A stretch of 64,000 nucleotides of DNA from Marinilabilia salmonicolor (lineage in GTDB: Bacteria; Bacteroidota; Bacteroidia; Bacteroidales; Marinilabiliaceae). Both the position numbers and the translations under genes were made by a program. The stretch spans positions 19,305 through 83,304 of the forward strand of contig NZ_PVTS01000020.1 in assembly GCF_003003035.1 (NCBI RefSeq), read 5' to 3'. Positions 26,672 to 35,815 of the stretch are shown here, piece after piece (positions within the stretch are counted from its first letter, which is position 1; every line of letters starts with the position of its first letter). The notes below the pieces were generated by a model. The model did not search any database. It was not told where the DNA came from and was given only the letters and a program-made list of their open reading frames with translations.

Positions 26672-27931
26672 ATGTCGAAAATCGAAGCTTACAATTTCTC
26701 AGGTAAGAAAGCCATTGTTCGTGTGGATTTCAATGTTCCTTTCAACGAAAAGTTTGAAATTACTGATGATACCCGCATTCAGGCTGCTTTGCCAACTTTA
26801 AAGAAAATTATTAAAGACGGCGGTTCTGCAATTGTGATGTCTCATTTGGGGCGTCCAAAAGGAAAAGCCAACCCTGATTTTTCCATGAAGCATGTTCAGG
26901 GGCGTTTGTCTGAACTGCTGGGAGTGGACGTGGTATTTGCCAAGGATTCAGTAGGACCCGATGCAAAAGAAAAAGCCTCTTCTTTGCAACCCGGTCAGGT
27001 ATTGATGTTGGAGAATCTGCGTTTTCATCTTGAGGAAGAAGGTAAGCCAAAATTGGCCGACGATGCTTCAGAAGACGAGAAAAAAGCTGCCAAGGCAGAA
27101 ATGAAAGAGAAGCAGCAGCAATTCTCGAAAGATTTGGCTGCACTGGCCGATGTATATGTGAACGATGCATTTGGTACAGCCCACCGTGCGCATGCTTCAA
27201 CTGCTGTGATTGCCGACTTTTTTGATGCTGACAGCAAGATGTTTGGTTACCTGATTGAACGTGAGCTCCTGAGCCTTGATAAGGTGCTTAAGGCTCCTGA
27301 AAGACCATTTACCGCTATCATGGGTGGTGCAAAGGTTTCTACCAAAATTACCATCATCGAAAATCTGCTGGATAAGGTGAATAACCTGATTTTGGGTGGA
27401 GGTATGACTTATACATTTATCAAAGCCCATGGTGGTAACATCGGTAGTTCTATCTGCGAGGATGAATATCTTGACCTGGCGTTGAAAATTGAAAAGCTGG
27501 CTAAGGAGAAAAATGTTAAGCTTTATCTGCCCGCTGATGTGCTGGCTGCCGATGCATTTGACAACAATGCAAATACCAAAATAGTGCCGGTGGATGAGAT
27601 TCCTGAAGGATGGATGGGGTTGGATGCCGGCCCGGAGAGTATCAAAACCATGCAGGAGGTAATCGAAAATTCAAAAACCATCTTGTGGAACGGCCCTGTT
27701 GGTGTGTTTGAAATGGAGACTTTTGAGAAAGGTTCAAAAGCTGTGGCGGAGGCTATTGCTGCCGGAACTAAGAAAGGTGCCTATTCTTTGATTGGCGGAG
27801 GGGACTCTGTGGCTTGTATCAACAAGTTTGAGAAAGCTGATGAGGTTTCATACATCTCTACTGCCGGTGGTGCGCTTCTGGAATATCTGGAAGGCAAAGA
27901 ACTGCCCGGTATTAAGGCCATTCGCGGATAA
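26672..27931 (+). CDS. pgk: phosphoglycerate kinase
   Basis: A 419-residue glycolytic enzyme converting 1,3-bisphosphoglycerate and ADP to 3-phosphoglycerate and ATP. The N-domain substrate site is seen in RVDFNVPF (about 17-24) and SHLGRPKGK (about 58-66), the hinge in [16 protein letters not shown] (about 162-177), and the C-domain nucleotide site in GGAKVSTK (about 217-224) and [12 protein letters not shown] near 374. The length is slightly above 400 because of a charged helical insert around residues 125-150 (a run of D, E and K). It has its own promoter and a strong terminator. Confidence 0.96.
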   Translation: MSKIEAYNFSGKKAIVRVDFNVPFNEKFEITDDTRIQAALPTLKKIIKDGGSAIVMSHLGRPKGKANPDFSMKHVQGRLSELLGVDVVFAKDSVGPDAKEKASSLQPGQVLMLENLRFHLEEEGKPKLADDASEDEKKAAKAEMKEKQQQFSKDLAALADVYVNDAFGTAHRAHASTAVIADFFDADSKMFGYLIERELLSLDKVLKAPERPFTAIMGGAKVSTKITIIENLLDKVNNLILGGGMTYTFIKAHGGNIGSSICEDEYLDLALKIEKLAKEKNVKLYLPADVLAADAFDNNANTKIVPVDEIPEGWMGLDAGPESIKTMQEVIENSKTILWNGPVGVFEMETFEKGSKAVAEAIAAGTKKGAYSLIGGGDSVACINKFEKADEVSYISTAGGALLEYLEGKELPGIKAIRG

Positions 27932-27993
27932 TATTTTCTGAATTTTGATACAAAAAGGGCACGGGCTCATTTTGTGAAGACTATATGATCTTG

Positions 27994-28036
27994 CCGCCGG
28001 ACACTGCATAGAAGGCTTTGTTCGGCGGTTTTTTTT
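27994..28036 (+). terminator. intrinsic terminator behind pgk
   Basis: CCGCCG at 27994-27999 pairs with CGGCGG at 28023-28028, followed by eight T. The loop is about 23 bases and can pair further (GGAC with GTTC). Confidence 0.75.
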
Positions 28037-28159
28037 GAATTGTATAGCGAATCCGTTAAAAGTCGCATTTTTTTTGCGACTAAAATTCGTTTAATTCGGG
28101 TCTGCTTGAAGACGTATAATGTAAAGATTATGAATGATTTAATGGCTGTGTTTTCATTT

Positions 28160-28495
28160 GAAGTGCAAGGTTTTCAAGCTAATCACTAAAATAAGTTTGC
28201 AATTAAGAAGACTTAAGACGGTAATTATTAACAACTTACCAGTCAAAAGAATGTTTTTTGTTTGAATGAGTTTTACTGGTTGAAAGGGGGGCGGGCCTGT
28301 CCGTTTTCCGGGCCGGCGGATAGCGGGAAGCCAAAATGGGCGATTTTCAAGGCCTTGCGCAATGGCCGGAAATTTTGGATTTTGCGGGCGGCTAGGTTTA
28401 AACGGACTAGATTTTTTTGTTTCTTTTTGGAGCAATGCCAAAAAGAAAATCAATAAAGAAATTAAAATTGGTCCGCTGACTTTTTTAGCAGCCCC
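28160..28495 (+). repeat. R1 structured repeat, copy E
   Basis: Core at 28287-28450 and nearly identical to copy A: inner arms CCAAAAT / ATTTTGG, outer arms GTCCGTTT / AAACGGAC, perfect TTTCTTTTTGG / CCAAAAAGAAA hairpin. The AT-rich 5' part is more diverged. It ends about 130 bp before waaA, on the same strand. Confidence 0.8.
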
Positions 28496-28623
28496 TGATT
28501 CGAATAATTTGTGGACCCAAAATAATTAAATGGCGCAGCCATTTCATTATCACCTTTTAGAAAATCTTTTGTCAAACAAACACGACCATCAGGGTTAAGA
28601 CATTAAAGAAAAAATAGAATATT

Positions 28624-29868
28624 ATGCAGTTCCTTTATACCATCGGAGTTCGACTCTTCTCATTTGCCGTAGCACTTGCAGCTCCTTTTAACGAAAAAGC
28701 AAAATTGCTTTATAAGGGAAGAAAAGAGATCTGGCAAAAATTGTCGGCATTGAAGGGCGAATCTTCCGTAGTCTGGATTCACTGTGCTTCTCTTGGGGAG
28801 TTTGAACAGGGAAGGCCGGTGATTGAGGCGATCCGAAAAAATGTTCCCGGTAAAAAGATTCTGCTAACTTTCTTCTCTCCATCGGGCTATGAGGTGCGAA
28901 AGAACTATGATTTGGCAGATGTTGTCTGCTATTTGCCTGCGGACACTCCTCGAAATGCCCGTCGCTTATTGAAAGTGGTGCAGCCTGAGTCAGCTTTTTT
29001 TGTGAAGTACGAGTTTTGGCCCAACCTTTTTAAGGAACTGGCGCTCCGCGATATCCCGCTCTATAGTATCTCTTCTATTTTCAGAGAAAACCAGGTGTTT
29101 TTTAAATGGTATGGAAAATGGTTTCAGAAATCCCTGAAAGCTGTAACACACTTTTATGTTCAGGATGAGACTTCCGGAAAGCTTCTTCAGAGTATAGGGA
29201 TAAAAAATTATGAGGTAGCAGGAGATACCCGGTTCGACAGGGTAAAGGCTATTGTTGATGCCGCCACCGAGGTGCAGATGGCCGCTCAGTTTGCTGCAGG
29301 GGCTGATTTTGTGTTGGTTGCAGGAAGTACCTGGCCCCCCGATGAAGATTTGCTTTGCCGTTACATCAACGAGGCTCCCGATGGCGTGAAGTTAATTATG
29401 GCACCGCATGAAGTACATGAAGGCCATGTTCAGGAGATTGAGCAAAAGCTGAAGGTTCCGTATTTTCGTTTTACCCGCAATGGGGATGCTGAACCCGGGG
29501 GTAGTCGGGTGCTGATCGTGGATACCATTGGGCTGTTGTCTGCAATTTATCGCTACGGGCAGGTTGCATGGATTGGCGGAGGGTTTGGAAAAGGCATTCA
29601 CAATACACTGGAGGCTGCCACTTATGGGATTCCTGTTGCCTTTGGTCCCGAATATCATAAGTTTAAAGAAGCCCGCGATTTGATTGAAGTGGGCGGTGGT
29701 TTTTCGGTAAATGACTATGAAGGCTTTTTTTCGATGTTAGAAAATTTCAGGACCAATGATGCCCGTCGGCAAGAGTCCGGAAAAGCTGCCGGGTCCTATG
29801 TGAAATCTATGTGCGGAGCAACCGGTATGATTATGGAGCAGGTGTTTGGAGTGAAGGCAGAGGTGTGA
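28624..29868 (+). CDS. waaA: 3-deoxy-D-manno-octulosonic acid (Kdo) transferase
   Basis: A 414-residue GT30 enzyme that adds Kdo from CMP-Kdo to the lipid A precursor at the cytoplasmic face of the inner membrane. An N-terminal membrane anchor (FLYTIGVRLFSFAVALAAPF) is followed by the GT30 N-domain with WIHCASLGEFEQGRPVIE (about 50-67, including the catalytic Glu), LLTFFSPSGYEV and YEFWPN near 127. The C-domain has VAGSTWPPDE near 240, APHEVH near 260 and GGGFGKGIHNTLEAATYG near 318, with VAFGPEYHKF. Complete length. It confirms a Gram-negative lipopolysaccharide pathway. Confidence 0.94.
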   Translation: MQFLYTIGVRLFSFAVALAAPFNEKAKLLYKGRKEIWQKLSALKGESSVVWIHCASLGEFEQGRPVIEAIRKNVPGKKILLTFFSPSGYEVRKNYDLADVVCYLPADTPRNARRLLKVVQPESAFFVKYEFWPNLFKELALRDIPLYSISSIFRENQVFFKWYGKWFQKSLKAVTHFYVQDETSGKLLQSIGIKNYEVAGDTRFDRVKAIVDAATEVQMAAQFAAGADFVLVAGSTWPPDEDLLCRYINEAPDGVKLIMAPHEVHEGHVQEIEQKLKVPYFRFTRNGDAEPGGSRVLIVDTIGLLSAIYRYGQVAWIGGGFGKGIHNTLEAATYGIPVAFGPEYHKFKEARDLIEVGGGFSVNDYEGFFSMLENFRTNDARRQESGKAAGSYVKSMCGATGMIMEQVFGVKAEV

Positions 29869-30040
29869 TCTTCGATGAGTTTGGTTTGCAAGGAGGCAAA
29901 GTCGCAAGTGAGCGACTCAAAAGGAAATGCTATTGTTTTACCGGACAATAGTGATTATTTATGAATAATTCAGTCCTCCCCAAAACGAGGCTTTTTCCTT
30001 TTAAAGGAATACATAATGTTGTTGCGTTTTTTTAAGGCCG

Positions 30041-30215
30041 AAGGTCTTTAAGCAATAGCCTGGGGCAACGCCCCAGGGAAATTGAAACATTCTCCCTCCC
30101 CCCTCTCATTATTGGTCGCGTCGCGACCAATAATGAGAGGGGAGTGGGGGATGCCTCAAAACCCAGGGCGTTGCCCTGGGCTATTGCTCTCAGGCTTTCA
30201 GCCTGTTTACACCAT
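30041..30215. repeat. large nested palindrome
   Basis: The centre is a perfect inverted repeat with 21-bp arms (30100-30120 and 30122-30142) and a single-base centre: CCCCTCTCATTATTGGTCG with its complement. Around it, AGCAATAGCCTGGGGCAACG (about 30050-30070) is matched by CGTTGCCCTGGGCTATTGCT (about 30168-30188). Each flanking arm is itself partly palindromic (CCTGGGGC/GCCCCAGG). CAGGCTTTCAGCCTG follows at about 30191. A cruciform or very stable RNA hairpin is possible. Confidence 0.85.
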
Positions 30216-30224
30216 ACCTGTTTT

Positions 30225-30290
30225 ATTACGTAAATGAGTATTTTGGTAGCGAGTATAACGAAGCAAGTGGTACTTTATGACCAGACACTG
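30225..30290 (+). repeat. R2 palindromic repeat, copy 3 (right end)
   Basis: A decayed right end: TTACGTAAATGAGTATTTTG, GCGAGTATAACGAAGCAAGTGG and TACTTTATGACCAGACACT. It adjoins the nested palindrome. Confidence 0.6.
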
Positions 30291-30881
30291 ACTACCGAAT
30301 TGTGCTGTTTTCTGTTCTGCTCCCAAAAGCAGTTCTCCCAATCTTTCCCTGAAGTTATCAACAATCTGTTAATGGTTTTCCAAAATTTGGAAAAATCAGT
30401 TGAGTGCCTTTGATCGAAATGTTAATAAATGTAGCCAAATCCCTGTTTTACTGTCTGCTTCAGAGGGTTTGATATCTGCAATTTTTTAATCAAAAAAAAT
30501 TCTAAAGATTTGTGAAGTTTTCCATTTTGGGAAACTTTTTAAATTTTTAAAAACTTCAAGTAGAAGAAAATCAATAAATAAGACTTTCTTTTTGGGAAAC
30601 TTTTGAGATTGTTGATAAAAAATAGTTGTCTCAAAAGAAAAGCTTTTCTAACTTGCACTCGTCAAACAGGAATTATTAAAAATTATTAATAAACAATTTA
30701 TCAAACCGTTAACCAGATTGATGCATTTCTTTTTGCGACGGAATGTTCAGGAATTCGGGTAAATCTGATAAAAAGCCGGCCGTGGGGTTGTTTTGCCGGT
30801 ATGACAGATATATGATCCAATTAAATTCCGGCATTACGCAGCAAATTGTTGTGGATTAATCAGAATAAAAAAATAACCATC
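30291..30881. promoter_or_regulatory. long AT-rich leader of nrdJ with repeated sites
   Basis: No gene is seen in these 590 bp. A perfect inverted repeat TTTTCCAAA-A-TTTGGAAAA lies at 30376-30394. The 15-mer TTTTGGGAAACTTTT occurs twice, at 30525-30539 and 30590-30604, and the first copy is preceded by AGTTTTCCA, giving a GTTTtCCA...TGGGAAAC palindrome. Such sites could bind a regulator of the reductase. I saw no obvious NrdR box and no clear cobalamin riboswitch, although I cannot exclude one without a covariance search. Confidence 0.4.
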
Positions 30882-33440
30882 ATGGCAGAAACAGATGTTG
30901 ACCTGAAAACCCGGGTGAAAGACGGAAAAACTTTCACTCATGAGGATGCTTACCAAAAGGCGCTTGAGTACTTTGAGGGGGATGAGCTTGCAGCCCGCGT
31001 GTGGGTAAATAAGTATGCTCTGAAAGACTCTCAGGGATGTCTTTATGAAATGACTCCCGATGAAATGCACTGGCGATTGGCCAGGGAGGTTGCCCGTATC
31101 GAAAAGAAATATCCGAATCCTATGTCGGAAGAGCAGCTTTTTGGGCTGTTTCAGCGCTTTAAGTACATCGTGCCGCAGGGAGGTCCTATGGCAGGTATTG
31201 GTAATAAATATCAGGTGGCATCGTTGTCAAATTGCTTTGTGATTGGCAGTGAAGGTCCTTCCGACTCTTACGGGGGCATAATGAAAGTGGACCAGGAGCA
31301 GGTTCAGTTGATGAAACGCCGTGGTGGAGTGGGGCATGACCTGTCGCACATTCGGCCTAAGGGTTCTCCGGTGAAAAATTCTGCCCTCACGTCAACAGGA
31401 ATCGTGCCTTTTATGGAGCGTTTTTCCAATTCTACCCGTGAAGTAGCCCAGGATGGTCGTCGTGGCGCCCTGATGTTGAGTGTCTCTGTCAAACACCCCG
31501 ACTCTGAGAAGTTTATTGATGCCAAAATGGAGCAGGGAAAAGTTACCGGTGCCAATGTTTCTGTGAAGATTGATGATGGTTTCATGGAGTCTGTGGTAGA
31601 TGGTACCGAATATCAACAACAGTATCCGGTGGATGCCGCGGAACCTAAAGTGCGTAAAAACATCAATGCCCGTAATTTATGGGAAAAGGTGGTGCACAAC
31701 GCCTGGAAATCTGCCGAGCCCGGTATCCTTTTCTGGGATACCATTATTCGGGAGTCTGTGCCGGACTGCTATGCCGATCTGGGGTACCGCACCATGAGTA
31801 CCAATCCATGTGGTGAAATTCCTTTGTGTCCTTACGATAGCTGCCGTCTCATTGCCATAAATCTCTATTCATACGTCGATAATCCCTTTACGGATAATGC
31901 CAGCTTTAACTTTGAGCTGTTTAAAGAACATGCCGGCTATGCTCAGCGCATAATGGACGATATAATTGACCTGGAACTGGAGAAAATTGATGGTATCCTC
32001 GAAAAAGTCAATGCTGATCCCGAAACAGAGGAGATTAAGAGCGTTGAAAAGAATCTGTGGCTCAATATCCGCAAAAAAGCGGAAGAAGGTCGCCGTACCG
32101 GAATAGGTATCACAGGCGAAGGTGATATGCTGGCTGCACTGGGACTTCGTTACGGAAGCGATATTGCTACCGATTTTTCAGTGGAAGTTCATAAATCACT
32201 GGCCGTTTCGGCTTACAAATCGTCTGTTGAACTGGCTAAAGAGCGTGGTGCTTTCCCGATTTTTGATGCCGAAAAGGAGAAAAACAATCCGTTCATCCAG
32301 AGGTTGGCAGAAGCCGATCCAGATATGTATGAGGAGATGAAGAAACATGGTCGCCGTAACATTGCCTTGCTGACCATTGCCCCAACCGGAACCACCAGTC
32401 TGATGACACAGACTTCCAGTGGTATTGAACCGGTGTTCCTGCCTGTGTATAAGCGTCGCCGTAAGGTAAATCCCAACGATCCGGAAGTGAGAGTGGACTT
32501 TGTGGATGAAGTGGGCGACAGCTGGGAAGAGTACATCGTTTTCCATCATAAGTTTGTGACCTGGATGAAGGCCAACAACATCGATACTACAAAAAATTAC
32601 TCGCAGGAGGAGCTGGATAAACTCATTGAGAAGTCTCCTTATTATAAGGCCACTTCCAATGATGTGGACTGGATGAGCAAAGTGCGCATGCAGGGTCAGG
32701 TGCAAAAATGGGTGGATCATTCCATCAGTGTAACCATAAACCTTCCTTCTACGGCCACAGAGGAGCTGGTGGGACAGTTGTATGTGGAAGCCTGGAAAAG
32801 CGGTTGTAAAGGTGTGACGGTTTATCGGGATGGATCGCGTGCCGGCGTTTTGCTGAACAATTCAGAAAAGAAAGAGGACGAGGGATTTAAATTCCCCAAA
32901 AAACGTCCCGAGGTTCTGGAGGCTGACGTGGTTCGTTTCCAGAATAACAAGGAAAAATGGATTGCTTTTGTGGGATTGCTCGATGGACGCCCCTATGAGA
33001 TTTTTACCGGTTTGGCTGATGATGAGGATGGAATTCTCCTGCCCAAATCAGTTCAGAAGGGATACATCATTAAGAGCAGAGACAACGATGGCACTTCACG
33101 CTATGATTTTCAGTATGTAAACAAGCGCGGATACAAAACGACCATAGAAGGTTTGTCCTTTAAGTTCCATAAGGAATTCTGGAACTATGCAAAACTTATT
33201 TCAGGGGTGTTGCGACACGGCATGCCCATCGAAGATGCATTGCACCTGGTTGCCGGTTTGCAGTTGGACAACGAGAATATCAACAACTGGAAAAATGGTG
33301 TGGAACGTGCCCTTAAGAAATACATTCCCAATGGCACCAAAGTAAAGAAAGGCCATTGCGAAAATTGTGGCTCCGACAAGCTGGTTTATCAGGAAGGTTG
33401 CCTGATTTGTCAGAGTTGCGGAACCTCTAAATGCGGATGA
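30882..33440 (+). CDS. nrdJ: adenosylcobalamin-dependent (class II) ribonucleotide reductase
   Basis: An 852-residue class II ribonucleotide reductase, which makes deoxyribonucleotides with adenosylcobalamin as radical source, without a separate small subunit. ATG 30882 gives MAETDVDLKTRV; earlier TTG codons are rejected. Visible motifs: SLSNCFVIG near 115 (redox Cys), RRGGVGHDLSHIRPKGS near 147, STNPCGEIPL near 305 with the active-site N-x-C-x-E, GIGITGEGDML near 406, and APTGTTSLM near 503. The C-terminus has a zinc-finger-like pattern CENCG...CLICQSCG and a final Cys, typical of the TIGR02504 group. Active oxygen-independent DNA precursor synthesis and B12 dependence follow from the family. 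Confidence 0.95.
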   Translation: MAETDVDLKTRVKDGKTFTHEDAYQKALEYFEGDELAARVWVNKYALKDSQGCLYEMTPDEMHWRLAREVARIEKKYPNPMSEEQLFGLFQRFKYIVPQGGPMAGIGNKYQVASLSNCFVIGSEGPSDSYGGIMKVDQEQVQLMKRRGGVGHDLSHIRPKGSPVKNSALTSTGIVPFMERFSNSTREVAQDGRRGALMLSVSVKHPDSEKFIDAKMEQGKVTGANVSVKIDDGFMESVVDGTEYQQQYPVDAAEPKVRKNINARNLWEKVVHNAWKSAEPGILFWDTIIRESVPDCYADLGYRTMSTNPCGEIPLCPYDSCRLIAINLYSYVDNPFTDNASFNFELFKEHAGYAQRIMDDIIDLELEKIDGILEKVNADPETEEIKSVEKNLWLNIRKKAEEGRRTGIGITGEGDMLAALGLRYGSDIATDFSVEVHKSLAVSAYKSSVELAKERGAFPIFDAEKEKNNPFIQRLAEADPDMYEEMKKHGRRNIALLTIAPTGTTSLMTQTSSGIEPVFLPVYKRRRKVNPNDPEVRVDFVDEVGDSWEEYIVFHHKFVTWMKANNIDTTKNYSQEELDKLIEKSPYYKATSNDVDWMSKVRMQGQVQKWVDHSISVTINLPSTATEELVGQLYVEAWKSGCKGVTVYRDGSRAGVLLNNSEKKEDEGFKFPKKRPEVLEADVVRFQNNKEKWIAFVGLLDGRPYEIFTGLADDEDGILLPKSVQKGYIIKSRDNDGTSRYDFQYVNKRGYKTTIEGLSFKFHKEFWNYAKLISGVLRHGMPIEDALHLVAGLQLDNENINNWKNGVERALKKYIPNGTKVKKGHCENCGSDKLVYQEGCLICQSCGTSKCG

Positions 33441-33468
33441 TTTATTTTGCCAATTTGTAACCTTGAAG

Positions 33469-33499
33469 GCCTGTCGGATTTTATTCGGCAGGCTTTTTT
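33469..33499 (+). terminator. intrinsic terminator behind nrdJ
   Basis: GCCTGTCGGA at 33469-33478 pairs, with G-T pairs, to TTCGGCAGGC at 33484-33493, followed by six T. Confidence 0.7.
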
Positions 33500-33757
33500 G
33501 GTAAGATGGGGAAAGTGTAAAAGAATTACTGTTGTTCGGAAAACTATTATTTTTAAAGAAGCTTGCTTCGCACTGCTCGCAAAGGTCTGTTCATTGCGAC
33601 CGTAATGAAGCAACCTCAATTATTTAACCGGACAACAATGAAAAACAATGCAAGAATATTGATTTTTATCATGTTTTGGTGTGTGTTTTGTTTAAGGTAG
33701 AAGCGATAAATATTTTACAAACCCTAATCTGAATAATGGAAACTGTGAATTCTTAAT

Positions 33758-33920
33758 TAGCCTGTCTATAAACTAAGCAAATTCTGTTTTTAGAGCTGTT
33801 TCTGGTTAGAAAGTGCCAGTTACAAGGCTTGAGAAGCCCGAAAATCCGCAGTTTTCTTGAGTAAATGAGGAATTTTCGGGCAAGCGTAACGCAGTAAATG
33901 GCACTTTATGGACAATCACT
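33758..33920 (+). repeat. R2 palindromic repeat, copy 4
   Basis: Complete copy: left end GCCTGTCTATAAACTAAGC, right end ACTTTATGGACAATCACT. Inner arms GCCCGAAAAT (33836-33845) and ATTTTCGGGC (33872-33881), both changed relative to copy 1 but perfectly complementary. Between 33500 and 33757 I see no gene; TCATTGCGACCGTAATGAAG at about 33592-33611 has the look of a degenerate Bacteroidetes repeat. Confidence 0.8.
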
Positions 33921-33931
33921 ATTTAAGAGTT

Positions 33932-34088
33932 TTCGTTAGGAGATGTTTAAATGTCAATATATTCAGGCAACCACAAAGAAAAGTGATGAAGGGAATAGTG
34001 AAATATTTCCAAGTCAGCTTTATTGAGGTCGCCAGAATTTATCAGGTAGGTGAAAATTGTAATAGATAATTTATAAAAAATACAGGTT
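33932..34088 (+). repeat. R4 diverged repeat, copy 2
   Basis: Aligns with 20941-21099 over its whole length. Here it follows R2 copy 4, whereas copy 1 precedes R2 copy 1, so R2 and R4 are linked but not in one fixed order. Confidence 0.7.
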
Positions 34089-34120
34089 AACTGTTCCTGA
34101 AAAAATCCTCTTCGTTTTTC

Positions 34121-34128
34121 TATCTTTG
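34121..34128 (+). promoter_or_regulatory. Bacteroidetes-type -7 element of gltX
   Basis: TATCTTTG, exact match to TAnnTTTG, 26 bp before the ATG of gltX. Confidence 0.55.
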
Positions 34129-34153
34129 CAGCAGAAAATAAAAAAATACAAAT

Positions 34154-35686
34154 ATGAGTAATCAACCATCCGTTCGCGTCCGTTTTGCCCCCAGTCCTAC
34201 AGGTCCGTTGCACATGGGAGGTGTCAGAACAGCCTTGTTTAATTATCTTTTTGCCCGTAAAAACGGGGGGACTTTTATTCTGCGTATTGAGGATACAGAT
34301 CAAACCCGCTATGTCAAAGGTGCTGAAGATTATATTATTGAATCCTTAAAATGGTGCGGACTGGAGTTTGATGAAGGACCTGTTCAGGGTGGAAATTATG
34401 GCCCCTACCGGCAAAGTGAGCGCAAGGCCCAATACCGGGAATATGCCGATTTGCTGATGGAAAAGGGACATGCTTACATTGCATTTGATACAGCTGAGGA
34501 GTTGGATCAGGCACGTAAGGAGGCAGAGGCCGATGGTAAAACATTTTCCTATGATGAGCACTCACGTATGTCGATGAAGAATTCCTTGTCTATGCCCAAA
34601 GAAGAGGTTGATAAACTGCTTCTGGAGAATGCTCCTCATGTGATTCGCTTCAAGATGCCGGAGCAGGCAGAGGTGGTGGAAGATGAAGATATGATACGGG
34701 GCAGGGTCTCTTTTCGTACTTCAGACCTGGATGACAAGGTGCTTTTTAAGGCCGACGGAATGCCCACTTACCATTTGGCGAATGTTGTGGATGACCACCT
34801 GATGGAAGTAACGCATGTGATTCGTGGTGAAGAGTGGCTGCCTTCTATGCCGCTTCATGTATTACTTTACCGTGCTTTTGGGTGGGATAAACCGATTTTT
34901 GCTCATCTGCCTTTGATACTGAAGCCCCAGGGGAAAGGAAAATTGAGCAAGAGGGATGGAGATAAGCTTGGATTCCCCGTCTTCCCGCTGAAGTGGACCG
35001 ATCCGGAGACACAGGAGGTGGCCGCAGGTTATCGGGAGGATGGTTATTTTCCGGAAGCTTTTATCAATATGTTGGCACTGCTTGGATGGAATCCCGGAAC
35101 CGAACAGGAGCTTTTTACCAAAGATGAGTTAGTGAATGCGTTTTCTTTTGATCGCGTAAATAAGTCCGGGGCTCGTTTTGATCCCGAAAAAGCAAAGTGG
35201 TTCAACCATCAGTATCTTATTCAGAAAACGGATGAAGAACTGGCAGGACTTTTTGGACCGGTACTCGTGGAGAAAGGGGTTGTACCTCCCCCGGTTGATC
35301 ATCTGGCCAAAATAGTGGCTCTGGTAAAGGAACGGGTGAGTTTTGTACATGAATTGTGGGAGCAGAGTTCCTTTTTCTTTGTTGCCCCGGATGCGTACGA
35401 TGCTAAAGTGGTCAAAAAACGTTGGAAAGGAGAGATTCCTGCTTTTATGGACAAATTGGCCGTTTTCTTCAAGAATGACAATGGTTTATGGAGTGCCGCT
35501 GTATTAAAAGAGGAAGTTTCCAAACTTATTGAAGAAAATGAGATGAATTTCGGGGGCGTGATGAATGCTCTTCGTCTGGCTCTTGTGGGAGGGAGCTTTG
35601 GCCCCGATTTGTTTACCATTGTTGAGATGCTTGGCCAGGATGAGGTGGTGACCAGAATTAATAAAGCGGTGAGTGAACTCGGATAA
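34154..35686 (+). CDS. gltX: glutamate--tRNA ligase
   Basis: A 510-residue class I aminoacyl-tRNA synthetase charging tRNA-Glu. The HIGH-type motif is in FAPSPTGPLHMGGVRTAL (about 9-26), the family marker RIEDTDQTR follows near 45-53, and the KMSKS-type motif is KLSKR at 263-267. There is no zinc-binding cysteine cluster. The C-terminal anticodon-binding region runs from about residue 340. It has its own promoter and a short leader. The separate glnS gene in this window means that Gln-tRNA is made directly, so this enzyme is probably the discriminating form. Confidence 0.96.
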   Translation: MSNQPSVRVRFAPSPTGPLHMGGVRTALFNYLFARKNGGTFILRIEDTDQTRYVKGAEDYIIESLKWCGLEFDEGPVQGGNYGPYRQSERKAQYREYADLLMEKGHAYIAFDTAEELDQARKEAEADGKTFSYDEHSRMSMKNSLSMPKEEVDKLLLENAPHVIRFKMPEQAEVVEDEDMIRGRVSFRTSDLDDKVLFKADGMPTYHLANVVDDHLMEVTHVIRGEEWLPSMPLHVLLYRAFGWDKPIFAHLPLILKPQGKGKLSKRDGDKLGFPVFPLKWTDPETQEVAAGYREDGYFPEAFINMLALLGWNPGTEQELFTKDELVNAFSFDRVNKSGARFDPEKAKWFNHQYLIQKTDEELAGLFGPVLVEKGVVPPPVDHLAKIVALVKERVSFVHELWEQSSFFFVAPDAYDAKVVKKRWKGEIPAFMDKLAVFFKNDNGLWSAAVLKEEVSKLIEENEMNFGGVMNALRLALVGGSFGPDLFTIVEMLGQDEVVTRINKAVSELG

Positions 35687-35751
35687 GGGTGGAAATTGAG
35701 TGGAACCATTCTTGCAGTAGAGTAGGGGAGTTGTCGGAGCACTATCTCATC

Positions 35752-35811
35752 CAAAACTCCGAACCCAAAACTCCGAACCCGAAACCCTCAACTCAAAACT
35801 CAAAACTAAAA
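35752..35811. repeat. short tandem words before the Nudix gene
   Basis: A tract built from variants of AAAACTCCGAACCC (twice) and AACTCAAAACTCAAAACTAAAA. Simple sequence, no coding sense. Confidence 0.5.
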
Positions 35812-35815
35812 TCGC

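Noticed and set aside
28262..28456. Short open frames through R1 copies on both strands (for example 28262-28456 +, 28154-28453 -, 20763-21035 +)
   Set aside because: They follow the repeat, are not conserved as proteins between copies, and the repeat varies to keep hairpins, not codons.
30291..30881. Possible replication origin (AT-rich, TTATCAACA-like words)
   Set aside because: Only one imperfect DnaA-box-like word, no cluster, and no dnaA/dnaN-type neighbours.
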